A stretch of DNA of 64,000 nucleotides from Dasyornis broadbenti (taxonomy: Eukaryota > Chordata > Aves > Passeriformes > Dasyornithidae). The position numbers were made by a program, and so were the translations under genes. The stretch covers positions 620,912-684,911 of the forward strand of contig VZRN01005002.1 of the NCBI GenBank assembly GCA_013397935.1. The letters are read 5' to 3'. Under the pieces are notes generated by a model, which did not search any database, was not told the DNA's origin, and was given only the letters and a program-made list of their open reading frames with translations. Shown one piece after another: positions 12,413 through 23,575 of this stretch; the first letter of the stretch is position 1; every line of letters starts with the position of its first letter.

Positions 12413-15400
12413 AAATGAATGGTGGCATAAGAGAAGTGGCTTAAGTCTTTAATTTAGATGTGAGTTCCTTTTCTTCCAGATACCAGGATGTTTTTACTGC
12501 ATAAATTTGTTTTCAAGTTCTGCACCTAAATTACTAGAGAAGTCTAATAATTGCAAGTCTTCTGAAAGGACAGGGTTGTAACTCCTGTTGCAAAATACTG
12601 GGGATTTGGGTTTTGGTCAGGGAACCAATCCTTCTGCTCTTGGTAATAGTCTGGGTTTGTGCTTCAGCACATGAAAATACTCATATATATTTAAAAGGTC
12701 ACTATCTTTAACTGCAGTTGGTCATCTTCAGAGAGGACAAAACACTAAAAGGCCAAAAACACTAAATGCATGTTTTTTGGTATGTTGAAGATATAGTAGC
12801 AATACTCAAAAGACATGGTTTAAAGTATTTTATTCTTGTTACGTGAATGGTAGGCTTCAATGCTTGGTCTCAAGAATACTGTATTGGCCAGATAGAGCAT
12901 CCTGTTAACAAGGATGATATTGAAGATTCGAGGTATTTAATTAGTGGCCATGGTTTTAGCACATGGCAATCATGACAGCTGGCAGTTTGAAGACACCTAT
13001 TTATATGATACTCTAGTTTAAAAATTATCATCAGCTGTTATGCCAGTCTTATGTTATTTTTTCAGATAGCCAATACTTTCCCTTGCTGTTAGTAATTTAT
13101 CTGGAATAACAGTACCCAGTACGGCATAAAAAAACCCTTGGCATAAAAAATTTTTTGCAATAAAAACCAACCAAGCAGCCCAACTCCATTAAACTTGAAG
13201 CTACAATTGTGCATTCTCCTGTCTCTATGAAAGTTGTGTTGTAGTGCCTGCGTTCATGGGTGTCTGGGCTTAAATCAGGGCAGCCAGATGAACTCTTCTG
13301 GGTTACTTTTTCCATCAAAACCTTGTAGAATCTCTTTCCCTGAGATAATAGCTAGAAATTTGAGCCCCTAAATAGAAGAAAGTGCAGTGAAAAAAATGGA
13401 AAAGAATCATAGTTGTCACCATGTTGTAGATAACTGCATCATATTATGAAACCAATTTTTACTTGGTCCCTTGGAGGTCATGTCCTTACAGAGTTGTCAT
13501 GGTTTGGACACTGAATGATCTCCACCCAATGGCAACTTTAAAAATTAAGAGGATGACTTGGAATTGAACTTTGTAGCAGGAAGCTGACTGCAGAAGGACA
13601 AAGAAAACTGTATATCTTTGGGGTGTGATTGCTTAGCAGTGTTTTCTCACAACGTATGCTATGCTATGAATCTGGAGCTTTTTGTATTTGATGGTCAAGA
13701 CCAGACAAGTTACATGGTCCAGTTATGAGTTGGCTGCCATATAAATGACAGTAGCTAGATTCTTGCCCCAAATGTGTCAGTGTAATCACTGTAAAAAAGG
13801 AGGATATTTTTGCTGCTCATTACTTCCCCAGTTTCGAGAAATGCGGATATTTGCTATTGAGCATGTTAGAAATGCTACCACCAGCACCACCCCTTGTTTT
13901 TATTACTTTCCTCTCCCCAGATTAAATTAACTCAGCTCACCTTCATCAACATGTTAAATATGTGAAGGCAAAGAAACTTATGTGACTGTTATTTTATAGT
14001 GATTTGGCAAGGAAACAAAAATTATTAAGGGTTCAGTAATGTCACAAAATTAAGGAAAGGAAACAGCATTAGGCTGCATCCAAGGAAAATTAGACTGTGG
14101 AATTATGCTTTATCTTGGGGAGGAACATGCACATCCATGAGATATATTGAATGTGAGGAAACGCTATGTTTTGAGTGGAGACAGTGTCAGTGAGACCAAG
14201 ATCTGGTATTTCTTCCCTGCTTCCATGTTCTCTGAGTTACTCCTCTGTGCCTTCTGTGTTAGAAGAGGTGAAGGTGGTCTGCTCCACAGCCCATGTGTAA
14301 CATCACATTTTGGAAAAGGATGAAGAGCAAATGCTTCATCCTGTGAAAAACAGAGTGTGTAATAACACAGACCATTAGTAGTTCAATTGATTGACAAGAA
14401 TGAAATGTAGAAAACTAGTATACAGTCAACTGTGTTGTACAGTAAAGTATGAGCCCTCCATTCAATGTAACTTCACATTTGTACGTCGTCTGGTTGAAAA
14501 TAAGAAAAAGGAAACATTCACCTGTGTTCTTTTGTAAGACTGAATATGGATTTCTGCAAGTGTTCCTAGTTGCACTTACTTAATGGGAAGTGGAAATGGA
14601 AAAGGGTAATTTGGTTTGATGTATAATTCTTGGTAATTTGTAATATAAGCATAACACATAAGGAATAAAGGTTTAGTATTTTAATTTTTTATAGAGGAAA
14701 GAAGATCTCTCAAGCTATCATGATCAAAGAATTAAAAGCAGCATTTCCTTTTCTAATTTTTTTTCTGTACTGTGACCCAGTCAGGAAATTGGTCCTTGGT
14801 GAAAATGTATGTTTCTAGAAAGATACTAAGAGAAATGACATGCTAAAACACTCACTTGCTTTTTTTTGCATTCTTGAGCAGTAAAAAATAATGTCCTGTG
14901 AAAATGTAATAACATCTGTGCCATGACAGTAGTAGTCTGTCTGTCCTGCATGTTTAACATCAGCTGCTGCTTCTGTGTTGCTGATTTCGCGGGTTTGGTG
15001 GCTGTGTAAACACCAGTGTGAAGAACACTCTCTTTTTCATTTTGTCCTTTTCAAAATCAGGTGACAGTCTGAAAATTCTGAAACAGTAAGACTGCTGGTG
15101 CTTTCCTAGTCAGCCTGCTTGGATGTCATGGTATGAAAGGTAGATCCTGGTAGAGAAGTGTGACCTCATTCCTGATTGCTGTGGTGCACAAGAATTGCTG
15201 ACTTTTTAGTTCATGTTTTTCCCCTTAAATTAGAAAAAATTATCTTAAAAAATTAAAAAGTGAGTTAATGGACTCATGCCATTCACAGTCAAGGATTTTT
15301 TCCTTATTTTTTGGTGTGTGTCTGTCTTTGTTGGATATTTATTTGAAGAGCTGGTGTACCCTGCTGTATCCAGGTGAATCTGATCCATAGTAGTGCTGAG

Positions 15401-17401
15401 TTCTGTTCAGGTGATAGGAGTTCTGTACTGAATAGTCAAATGTCTGTTAAAACAAGGACTGTTGTGAAAATGCAGGTTCTGTCCTACTCAAACTAGGTGC
15501 CAGTCCTGGCACCTCTGGTTTGAGTGTGTCAGATCCACACTTGGAAATTGTGACAAATGAAAACAGAAAGGTGTTTTGAGAAATTACTATTATAAAACAC
15601 CACTGTAGAAACCACCTAGGAACGTGCACAAACAGAAAGTTCTTATTGAATGCAGGTACATACAGTTGGCATTTAGTAATGCATGGAGTGCTAAAAACAA
15701 TATTAAACACTGAATGCATACCAATTCAGTGAGCACCGTTTGTCTGAATGAGAAAACAGCAGTTTTCAATCTCTGCTCTTTCTCAACACAGCTACTTCTT
15801 GTCTCTTCCTTTTCTCCTTGTCTTGGTCGTTGCTCCTATGATTCTGACCCACCTTTTCCTCCCTTTTCATTGTCTCAAGGTTTACATTATGCAGTTTATG
15901 CTGCATACTCTAGTGGATTTCCTTCTTGCGTGCAACAAACATTAGAGAGGTACTTTATTGTACCTGTGGTGGTCTCAGGGCGTAGGCAGGACAACATTTG
16001 TAGATAGAAATTAGTATGTTATTGAAAGGGTCAATATAATTAGTTTCTTTTTCTTCATATACAAGAGGGGATCCGTATCCTCTAATTTCAGATATCTACA
16101 TCTGAAATAGCTCTTTGCATTATATTCAAGGAGGGCAAACAATCGTGTCTGGTGTGCAATGCATGTCACCTTAAGGTGAGTCTCTAAACCAGGCTAAATG
16201 AATTGCGTCTTAGAAGTGCAAGTTTTTTCTCATTGGCTTTAAAAGCTGCCTGAAGGTGACACCTCCAACATCTAAATTTGGGCATCTGAATTCCATCCAT
16301 GTTACCTGATATGGGGGTGTCCACAGGCTGCTGCTTCTTTATAGGATGCTACAGTGCAAAGTCAAACAGCCATGAGCTTCAAAAACTATGTTCTGGTTTT
16401 TTGTGTGCAGCTTTAAGGCACCTCCTTTGTTAACAAGCAGTCTGGTTTTAGAGACTCCTTTTTGCATAATTTCTATTATTCAGTATATTGTTATTCATTT
16501 TATTGTGGTTAAGACTTTCCAAGTTTCTTTAAGGATCTAGGATTGATCCCTACTTCTGCATTTTCTTGGGAAGGCTGGGAAAGTCATGGGGAACAAACCT
16601 TTCCCAGATGGCTTGAGAAAGAGAACAGGGGAAGCAGGTTAAAGGGGAGAGGATGCTACGAGACCTATGGCCTGATTTGCAGAAGTAAATAGTAATGCTT
16701 AGGAAAGTTAAATTCTGCTAGAAATATAATAGGATAGGAACGATGGAGAACTGTTAATACTAGGCAGTTCTTCCTTCAGCAGCTTGCATTTTAAAATAGA
16801 ATGAAAACATGAGAACCTGTTCTGTCATCAGAGGTTCCTGTGCAAGGGGAAAAAAAAATATCCCTTCTTCAGCTTTCAAAACAGACAGAAGTCATCAATG
16901 GTTTGCGTGCATGTAATGTGTCTGATAGCAGTGTGTCTTTGTATATATGATTCTTATATTCACACACCAGCAAACTTACTGCTGTACAGCTTATCTTCCC
17001 ACACGTTGTTTGTTCGTGCAGCCACATACTGTGATCTCACACAGTCTGTCATGAAATATTTCAACATTCAGTGCTCCCTCAAGACAAGAAGGGAAAGATA
17101 GGCAAAGACTGATCAATATAAGAGATTAATGGTCTCCTTTAGTGCTCTCTGAAAACAATAACCCATAGTATTTATTTAAAGAAAATAAGATACCGTCTTC
17201 CGGTATTATTCTGGACCTGTACTTGGAAATTCTGAAGTAAAAATTTTAAAAATATTAGTTGGGTAAAATATTTCTTTTTGGGACCTGAATCCTTTATTCA
17301 TTTAGAATTCGCAGCTACAAAGTCAACCAAACTAAAATTTAAAAATGTCCTGAGCTACGAAAATTTGTAAAACAGACGTGCTTGATGAATTCCCCAAATC
17401 C
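12413..17401. other. Unassigned non-coding DNA
   Basis: No gene or repeat can be supported. Open frames are short and lie on both strands without splice support. The 97-codon + frame at 15714-16007 has hydrophobic stretches but no recognisable family. A TGTCATGGTTTGGACAC string at about 13496-13512 resembles an LTR edge, but the sequence after it does not. Confidence 0.55.
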
Positions 17402-18040
17402 TGGGGTTCAGGTAGAGCCTGATGCCAGAAGCACAGCTGCTATTTTTGCTGTCCCAAAATAGGTTCTTTTTCTTTGTGTACAAGAGGCCAATCCACGCAC
17501 ATAGTCAAGGTGTTAGATTTATTTACGGTTCTGTGCAGAAAGGGGTACTGGATAGCAAACCCACAAAGCCAGCGCTACCAAAACTTTCCTCTATACATTT
17601 TAGCAAACAGAAGCATGAATTCATTTGCTACAAATTACATAGTCCTTGTATTAATTAGTGTTCTATTTTCTATTGGTTAATGATTCTCTCTCTTCTTATT
17701 CTAATTAGTCCCACGGTGTTTCTCTTCTTTTGGTCCGATGGGTTTCTTGAATTGGTGGTCTGTGAGTTAATGGTCAGGATCTCCCCCTGTGGAATTACCT
17801 TTTACCCAGTGGGTGCTGATTCAGCACAGTTGCTGTGTTGGGTTTATTAGTTTCTTCCCTATCTTGGGGATTCTGCCCAATGTCCTTGTGGCCCATAAAT
17901 TCTGCATTCTTTGTGTCCACCCTCTTTGGTACATCCTTCTCCCTGAGCTTTGTTAACCTCCCCCTAGGTGTGACATCACTGAAACCTGTCAGGCCCTAAA
18001 CAAGGCAATTCTACCAACAAGTAATTTTGTCTTTCTAACA
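17402..18040 (-). mobile_element. Probable solo LTR of an endogenous retrovirus
   Basis: On the minus strand the block starts TGTTAGAAAGACAAA (18040 leftwards). It contains a TATA-like TGTATAGAGG near 17597 and a polyadenylation signal AATAAATCT near 17515-17523. It continues into a U5-like TGGATTGGCCTCTTG. A start TGT with an end at either GGGACA (17450) or further left at about 17402 would fit LTR termini, so the 3' boundary is uncertain by about 50 bp. No viral coding sequence adjoins it and no clear target duplication is seen. The order of promoter, poly-A signal and U5 supports an LTR. The family is not assigned. Confidence 0.55.
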
Positions 18041-18779
18041 CCTGGACATCACTTAGAGCTTGATGGCTGTTCTCTGTTTCACGGGTTAAATCTCCTTTCT
18101 TGTTGATTACTTGAAAGCATACAAAGATCAAGTATCATAAAACCTTCTTTCTTAAGACAGTTTTTACATGTTTCACATTTTCCGACATTTTGACAAAAGA
18201 AAATATAAAAGTCTGAGTAAGAATACTTTATTACAGTGCTCGTTGTAGAGTTCAGTCACTCTATAAGTACTCTAAGAAATACAGGCAGACAGAGGGGCCC
18301 CTGTGCATCTTTTAACCAGCCTTTTTATAGTGGGTCTTCTTCACAAGCTACTTCTTTATTGTCTCCAGAGTATTTTGAACTATTACTGATGCCACAGCTG
18401 TGGTGCTGCTGTTGAGGCAAGGCTGTAGGTCAGGAATATTGTCCAATGCCATTCAAATCCAGAAGGATCAGTGCCCAAGTTCACAGACTATAAACAGCCA
18501 AGCAGAAAACATTTAAGTCGCATGGCCTAGTGGAAACCATCATTTTCCATTTGTCCCTTCTTTATGACCAGGAGCAGGTGCCACAACACACTCTCTCAGG
18601 GCTCATGGAGAGTCATGTAGATGACTTCTAATTAATGCTGAGAAAGTGGGAGAGAACCTCTAAAATCAGTGGACTTGTGAGGAGAGGCTGTTTTGTAGGA
18701 AGGGAGGAGATTGTATGGTTTTTCCTGGCAGAAGACTACCAGAATTTCTCATGCTGCAACTAGTTCTGTTTGCATCCCA
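18041..18779. other. Unassigned DNA
   Basis: No exon or identifiable repeat. Mixed composition and no long frame. Confidence 0.55.
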
Positions 18780-18940
18780 GTCCTTCCCTCTGCACCTCCA
18801 AGGAGAGATTGGCTCCTGTTAAGCAGCCAGTTTCTACTCTTCCAGGTGTTTCTTGTACCTTATACCCAAGCATTTAAGCATCTTGGTGGCCCTTCTCTGT
18901 ACTCCCATCATTTTGTACACTTTTCATGTACAGGAGATGT
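18780..18940 (-). mobile_element. Possible decayed CR1 fragment
   Basis: The stretch CATCTTGGTGGCCCTTCTCT with the following TGTACAGGAG resembles the antisense of the CR1 C-terminal region. Similarity is short and the rest is diverged. It could be chance. Confidence 0.35.
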
Positions 18941-19603
18941 ACAGGTAGCCCACATTGTCACAAAGACATTCTGCTGATAAAGTTTGCTAGTAGAATAATA
19001 TGAGGGCTCTCATATCCCACTGGGAAGTACAAGGTAATTCCAAGTGTCACCGTGAATCTGTGGATTTCTGGGGGAGTGCCTATAGTTTCTTATTTTTTCA
19101 CTTTCAGAAGGTTTTACTGATCTGTTTGATTTGGTTTCCATAATTTTAGTTCCTTGAAACCACCAGTGGGATTTCACGGTGGACATTCCACAACAGCCAG
19201 GAAGGTGATGTGTGATTAGCAGTCCTGACACATTTTCCTACCCTTGGCTGGGAATCCTGTGCCACTTACAAATTATTTAGTGAGTGACCAGTAATTCTTG
19301 TGACAAAATATATATTTAGAATTTTGGTATACTATAAACACATTTGGCATAAAATCAAACCATATGATTCTTAATAAGGTTCGATAACATTATAGTGCCA
19401 TCCCCATATTCAAGGAGAGTGTTTTGATGATTCACCCATGGTTATACTGTATTACAGATAAAGTACAAATAATTCATTCTACATTATAAAGAGAGGACAC
19501 CTGTAGACATGATGGAACTTCTTTGTTGTCCCTTGTTGAAGCATCTTTGTGACCTCCCTTAGCTATGTGCAAAAGCTGAAGGAGTAGGGGAGAAAATAGG
19601 GAT
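18941..19603. other. Unassigned DNA
   Basis: Nothing recognised. Frames here are under 75 codons and unsupported. Confidence 0.55.
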
Positions 19604-19677
19604 GGAAATTATATCTATCTTGTGTTCTCTCTATTGGAAATGAAAATATATCTATCTTATGTTCTTTTTCTTTGAAG
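19604..19677. repeat. Short tandem duplication, 37-bp period
   Basis: ATATCTATCTTGTGTTCT (19611-19628) recurs as ATATCTATCTTATGTTCT (19648-19665) in two adjacent diverged units. It abuts the CR1 fragment that follows, so it may be a local slippage product at the insertion edge. Confidence 0.6.
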
Positions 19678-19689
19678 GTTTGTGCTCTT

Positions 19690-19925
19690 GGTGAGGAAGA
19701 AGAAATTGTTTTGTCTGGAAGGCTGCAATTAGGTCACCCTGAAGCCGTTTCTTTTCCAGACTAAATGATCCCAATTCTCTCAGCCTTTCCTCAGAGGAGA
19801 GGTGCTCCATCCTTCTCATCAACTTGGTGTCCCTCCTCTGGACTTGCTCTAACAGGTCCATGTCCCTCCTTTGCTGGGAACCTCAGAGCTGGATGCAGCA
19901 CTGCAGGTGGGGTCTCACGTCCCTG
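19690..19925 (-). mobile_element. CR1 LINE fragment (C-terminal part of second ORF, antisense)
   Basis: A minus-strand frame ending at 19652 reads MDLLEQVQRRDTK and then EHLSSEERLRELGSFSLEKK. This is the conserved stretch between the reverse transcriptase domain and the C-terminus of CR1 ORF2. The frame is open for about 69 codons, so this copy is younger than the one at 1650-2760, but it is truncated at both ends. The 3' terminus with the 8-mer repeat is absent. Confidence 0.85.
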
Positions 19926-22900
19926 GGTTAGAAGTTGTCTAGGAGCAAGGTACCTTCTGTTTGGAAGCAACATAGCTGGGCTTGTGTAGCTACCATAAAC
20001 AAAAAGAGCTTGACACTATCATGTTCTGTAGAGAGGCAGACTGATTATTGGGCTGATGGATTTTTTACAGCACCGAGAATAAGCTCACATAGTCAGCCTG
20101 GAAGGACAAATGTGCAGACACAGCACCCAATTAACACAGTGACATGGCTTGTAAACAAGAGCTGCTTTTTACCTGCCTGAGTTGGACTTGGACACACGGA
20201 ACACAGTCGTCTGCCTCTCCCCACATCGTAGACATACTCTGAGTTAACTTTGTGGGATTCTTCTGATTTGTGGCTGGATTCCTTAACTTATTCAATGGGC
20301 GGTACCCTTGTCTGTTTTCAGTTTAGGCAGTAAGAAATCTTTTTCTCACACCTTTTGTCTATGTTTAGTTTACTGAGTAATCTCTGCCCGGCTGTGGTGG
20401 CTTGGGTTGTGTGTTTATCAAATGCCTAGAATAATGGAGTCTGATTTTACTATGCAAATAGTAAATAACAGCACAAGAGACCAAAAAAAAGTTGGCATCT
20501 TTCAAAGGTTCTGAATGAATACATATCATTTGCAATTTCAGAGCGGAACTTATCAGGCTTTTTAGTCCTTGTGTAATTTAAAGGGTGTGTATGAGTTAAA
20601 GAACTAAAAAAGAGGCTGAGAGGCCTATGAACATTCCACAGGGGAATGCTAAATACAATATAAGTGACAGTCCTGCAGGTAATAAGTGTATTCATGTGAA
20701 ATGGACTCCCTGGTTCCTGATGAACAGCTCAATGCCTGCTCCTGTCACGTTTCCTGTCAGAAATGGAGTGTAGCCAGGGCTCTTCTGTATTTGGGTTTAA
20801 ACCTGCTGATGTTTTCAGGAAAATGTATACATCTAAAGTTCTAACAAACCTGAATGATGGAAGTTTCTGTCCTCTCTGTTGGAAGAGTAGAAATCCAAAG
20901 GCAGTCAGAGCTGTGCTATTACTCATGTGAGTCTGTCTCACTGTTAGCACTATCTTAGGCCACGTATCTGTGGCTTGGAGCGACTGGTAATTGAACTAAC
21001 CAGTTCTTCAGTAAGATCTAGATGATATCTTCGTCTCTTGGGACAAGTAGAAAACTTTACTATATACAGCCTTTGAGTTAAGGTAGAGCTGGCCATTTTA
21101 ACACAGGATTTTCAGTGTTCCATATGAGATAAATTCGTGGGTAAGTTAAACTCTGTGGGAGAGATATCATGTTTTCACTATAATTCACTACAAAAGGACA
21201 AAAATGAGTAGAGTTACTACAGTATTGTCTACTAGTTCTTTATAATTAATAAAACAAACAAAAAATTTTGAAATTAACATAAAAAATTCTGAAGCCTAAA
21301 TGCAGCTTTTTCTGTTAAGATGCCTAACTTCTCATCTTGAATTTCAAGAACTATTTGTTAGCGCAAACATATTGTGTTTGGATCAAAGGATAGTTTAGAA
21401 GATATTTTAATTTTTATTGACTTAAGTTCAAATCAAATAGGAGTCTTATCTGAAGCAACTTCTGTATATATGCCAATGTGCTAAGAATATCTTATAAAGA
21501 AATTAAAAAATTAGAAAATCAGCATATCCTTCATAATGTAAGATTTTCTCAGAAGGAAATCTAGTCAGATGGTAAACTAGTCTATTTTTTTATGTGAAAA
21601 GTCCCCTTTTTTCCCTCTAAATACTAACCATAGTGTGGTAGTAAGATTTTAATACAAAAACATTCTCAAAAAGTGACCTCAAGTATAAACATTGTGAAAC
21701 AGTGTAGTAATTTAGCCTTGAGTATTTTTATGAATCCTCTGCATCCTAAATTACCCTGGATTTAATGGGCTTACATCTCTTTTCTCCCCACTGTAGAGTA
21801 CAGTGCTCAGAAGCTGTGTGTGAGCCTGGCAGGAGCTGCTGGTGCTGGAAGAATGTCCCACTAGCTGCCAAACCAGTGGGGCAGCATTGGAGGCAGTAAT
21901 AATAGTTCAGGGCTCAGCCCGAGGTATTCGAGGGAGGATTGCATGTTACAGGGGTGCTTGCTTTGGCTGCCGGGGAGGAACTGAACAGGAAGTGTCCAAC
22001 AAAAACTTGGCAACTTTAAATTCTCAATTTCTCTGCTCTAGAATGTGCTCTAGCAAGTTCAAATATTGAGCACAATAGTGTTCTTTATGATGTTGTAGTG
22101 TTGCCTGATGTAATCAGAATTTTGTGATGAGTATATGTTTCAATATTCTGTCAAGTTACTTCTAAAAGTATAAAATACAGTTAGGCCATGAGAGATGTTT
22201 AATTACTGTTAGAAAGGTATTTGAATCACTTCTCACAGTTGGATGTCTGTTTTCTTTATCTGATTTGTCTTCAAATATTTATTTGTCAGGTTTTTTCCTG
22301 GGATTTGCTTTAATTTTTGTTTTTGTGTATGTGTGTCATTTTGCTAAATATGATCAGGATGATTCCTTAATACCACTGCTGTTGGGATTAATTTGCCATG
22401 CTCTACAGTTTAGTTTTGCTTGGTTTTGTTTTGTATTAAAAGAAAAAGAAAGCTCTGTATACCTGTTTGGACATGTCTAATCACTTCTAAGTTAGATCTG
22501 AGTTACTTGACAACCTTTGGCATATTTCCTTGTGTAATTCTTCTAAACAGTGCTTTCCCCCTCCCTGCTGTTTTCTGCAGTAGTGCTTCTCCTGCACCCA
22601 GCTTAAGCAAGTCCTTTATGCTCCAAAGTCTCCACATTTTGATAATTGGTTAAGGTCTGTCAAAGTCCAGAAATGTTCTGTTCCATCTGTTCTTTATTAT
22701 GTTCCGTGGAGTTCTTTCTCACCCAGTAATGGACTGGATAGGCTTTTCCAGTTGAAGTTGAACTCTCCTGTCCTGTGGGACAGCTGCCAAAGCAATGTGC
22801 TATTATGTGTTCATTTCTTCCCACAGTGAGATATATCAATTCTGACTTTGTTTTACATAAAGTAGGAGTTGATAAGAGTTTATCATTAATTTTCCCATTA

Positions 22901-23390
22901 AGACTCTGTAACCAAGACAGAAGGATTTCTCTCTCATTAGAAATACTACTTATTTTTTATCAACATGCAATTCCCTCAGTTCTTTTTCTGGACATAGTAT
23001 TCCCCAGACTATCCACCCTCTGATCTGTTTCTGTCATAATTCTGAAATATATTTTTATTTACTTCCAGAGGACTCACTGATATACAGCCTGTATTGCATC
23101 ATAGGTGTGTAAAGTAGATTAGATATAAATTTAAAAAATATAAATTAATTTTACATACAAGACATAATAATTGTTTTCATTCTAACATGTGCATTTTGCT
23201 TTACTGACTGAGTTTTCTTACTAGCAGGATGTCCATTACATGTGAAGATGATTATAAATAAATTTTGCTGCTGATGACAAATTAAGTATTTATGTCATCT
23301 AATGAAGCAAGTGTGAGCAGCCAGGTGTTAGCAGCACCAAGTCATGATGTGTGTGAGATACATGTGCTTCCTTTTTTTTTCTTTCAAAAG
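19926..23390. other. Unassigned non-coding DNA
   Basis: No supported gene. A strong acceptor-like tract (CTCTTTTCTCCCCACTGTAG) ends at 21796, followed by a GC-richer 230-bp block. Every frame there soon meets a stop and I find no matching donor. The block could be a terminal exon of a non-coding transcript or mean nothing. Confidence 0.5.
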
Positions 23391-23392
23391 CA

Positions 23393-23575
23393 ATCAGGGT
23401 GCTTCTCCAAGGGTAGATTTTTTTTTACTTGATGCCTTTTTTTTTTTTTTTTTCCCTCATGGTGGGTANNNNNNNNNNNNNNNNNNNNNNNNNNNNNNNN
23501 NNNNNNNNNATCAGGGTTCTTCTCCAAGGGTAGATTTTTTTTTTCTTGATGCCTTTTTTTTTTTTTTTTCCCTCA
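23393..23575. repeat. Duplicated 66-67 bp poly-T block around a short gap
   Basis: Unit one is 23393-23459 and unit two is 23510-23575. Both run ATCAGGG, CTTCTCCAAGGGTAGA, poly-T, CTTGATGCC, poly-T, CCCTCA. They differ by a few bases and in homopolymer length. A 41-N gap (23469-23509) lies between them. The arrangement fits either a real tandem duplication or two unmerged contig ends holding the same locus. Confidence 0.85.
23469..23509. other. Assembly gap (41 N)
   Basis: Undetermined bases between two near-identical sequences. True distance is unknown, and the overlap could even be negative. Confidence 0.95.

Noticed and set aside
13496..13620. TGTCATGGTTTGGACAC as a possible LTR edge
   Set aside because: The following sequence does not continue as any LTR I recognise and there is no matching other end.
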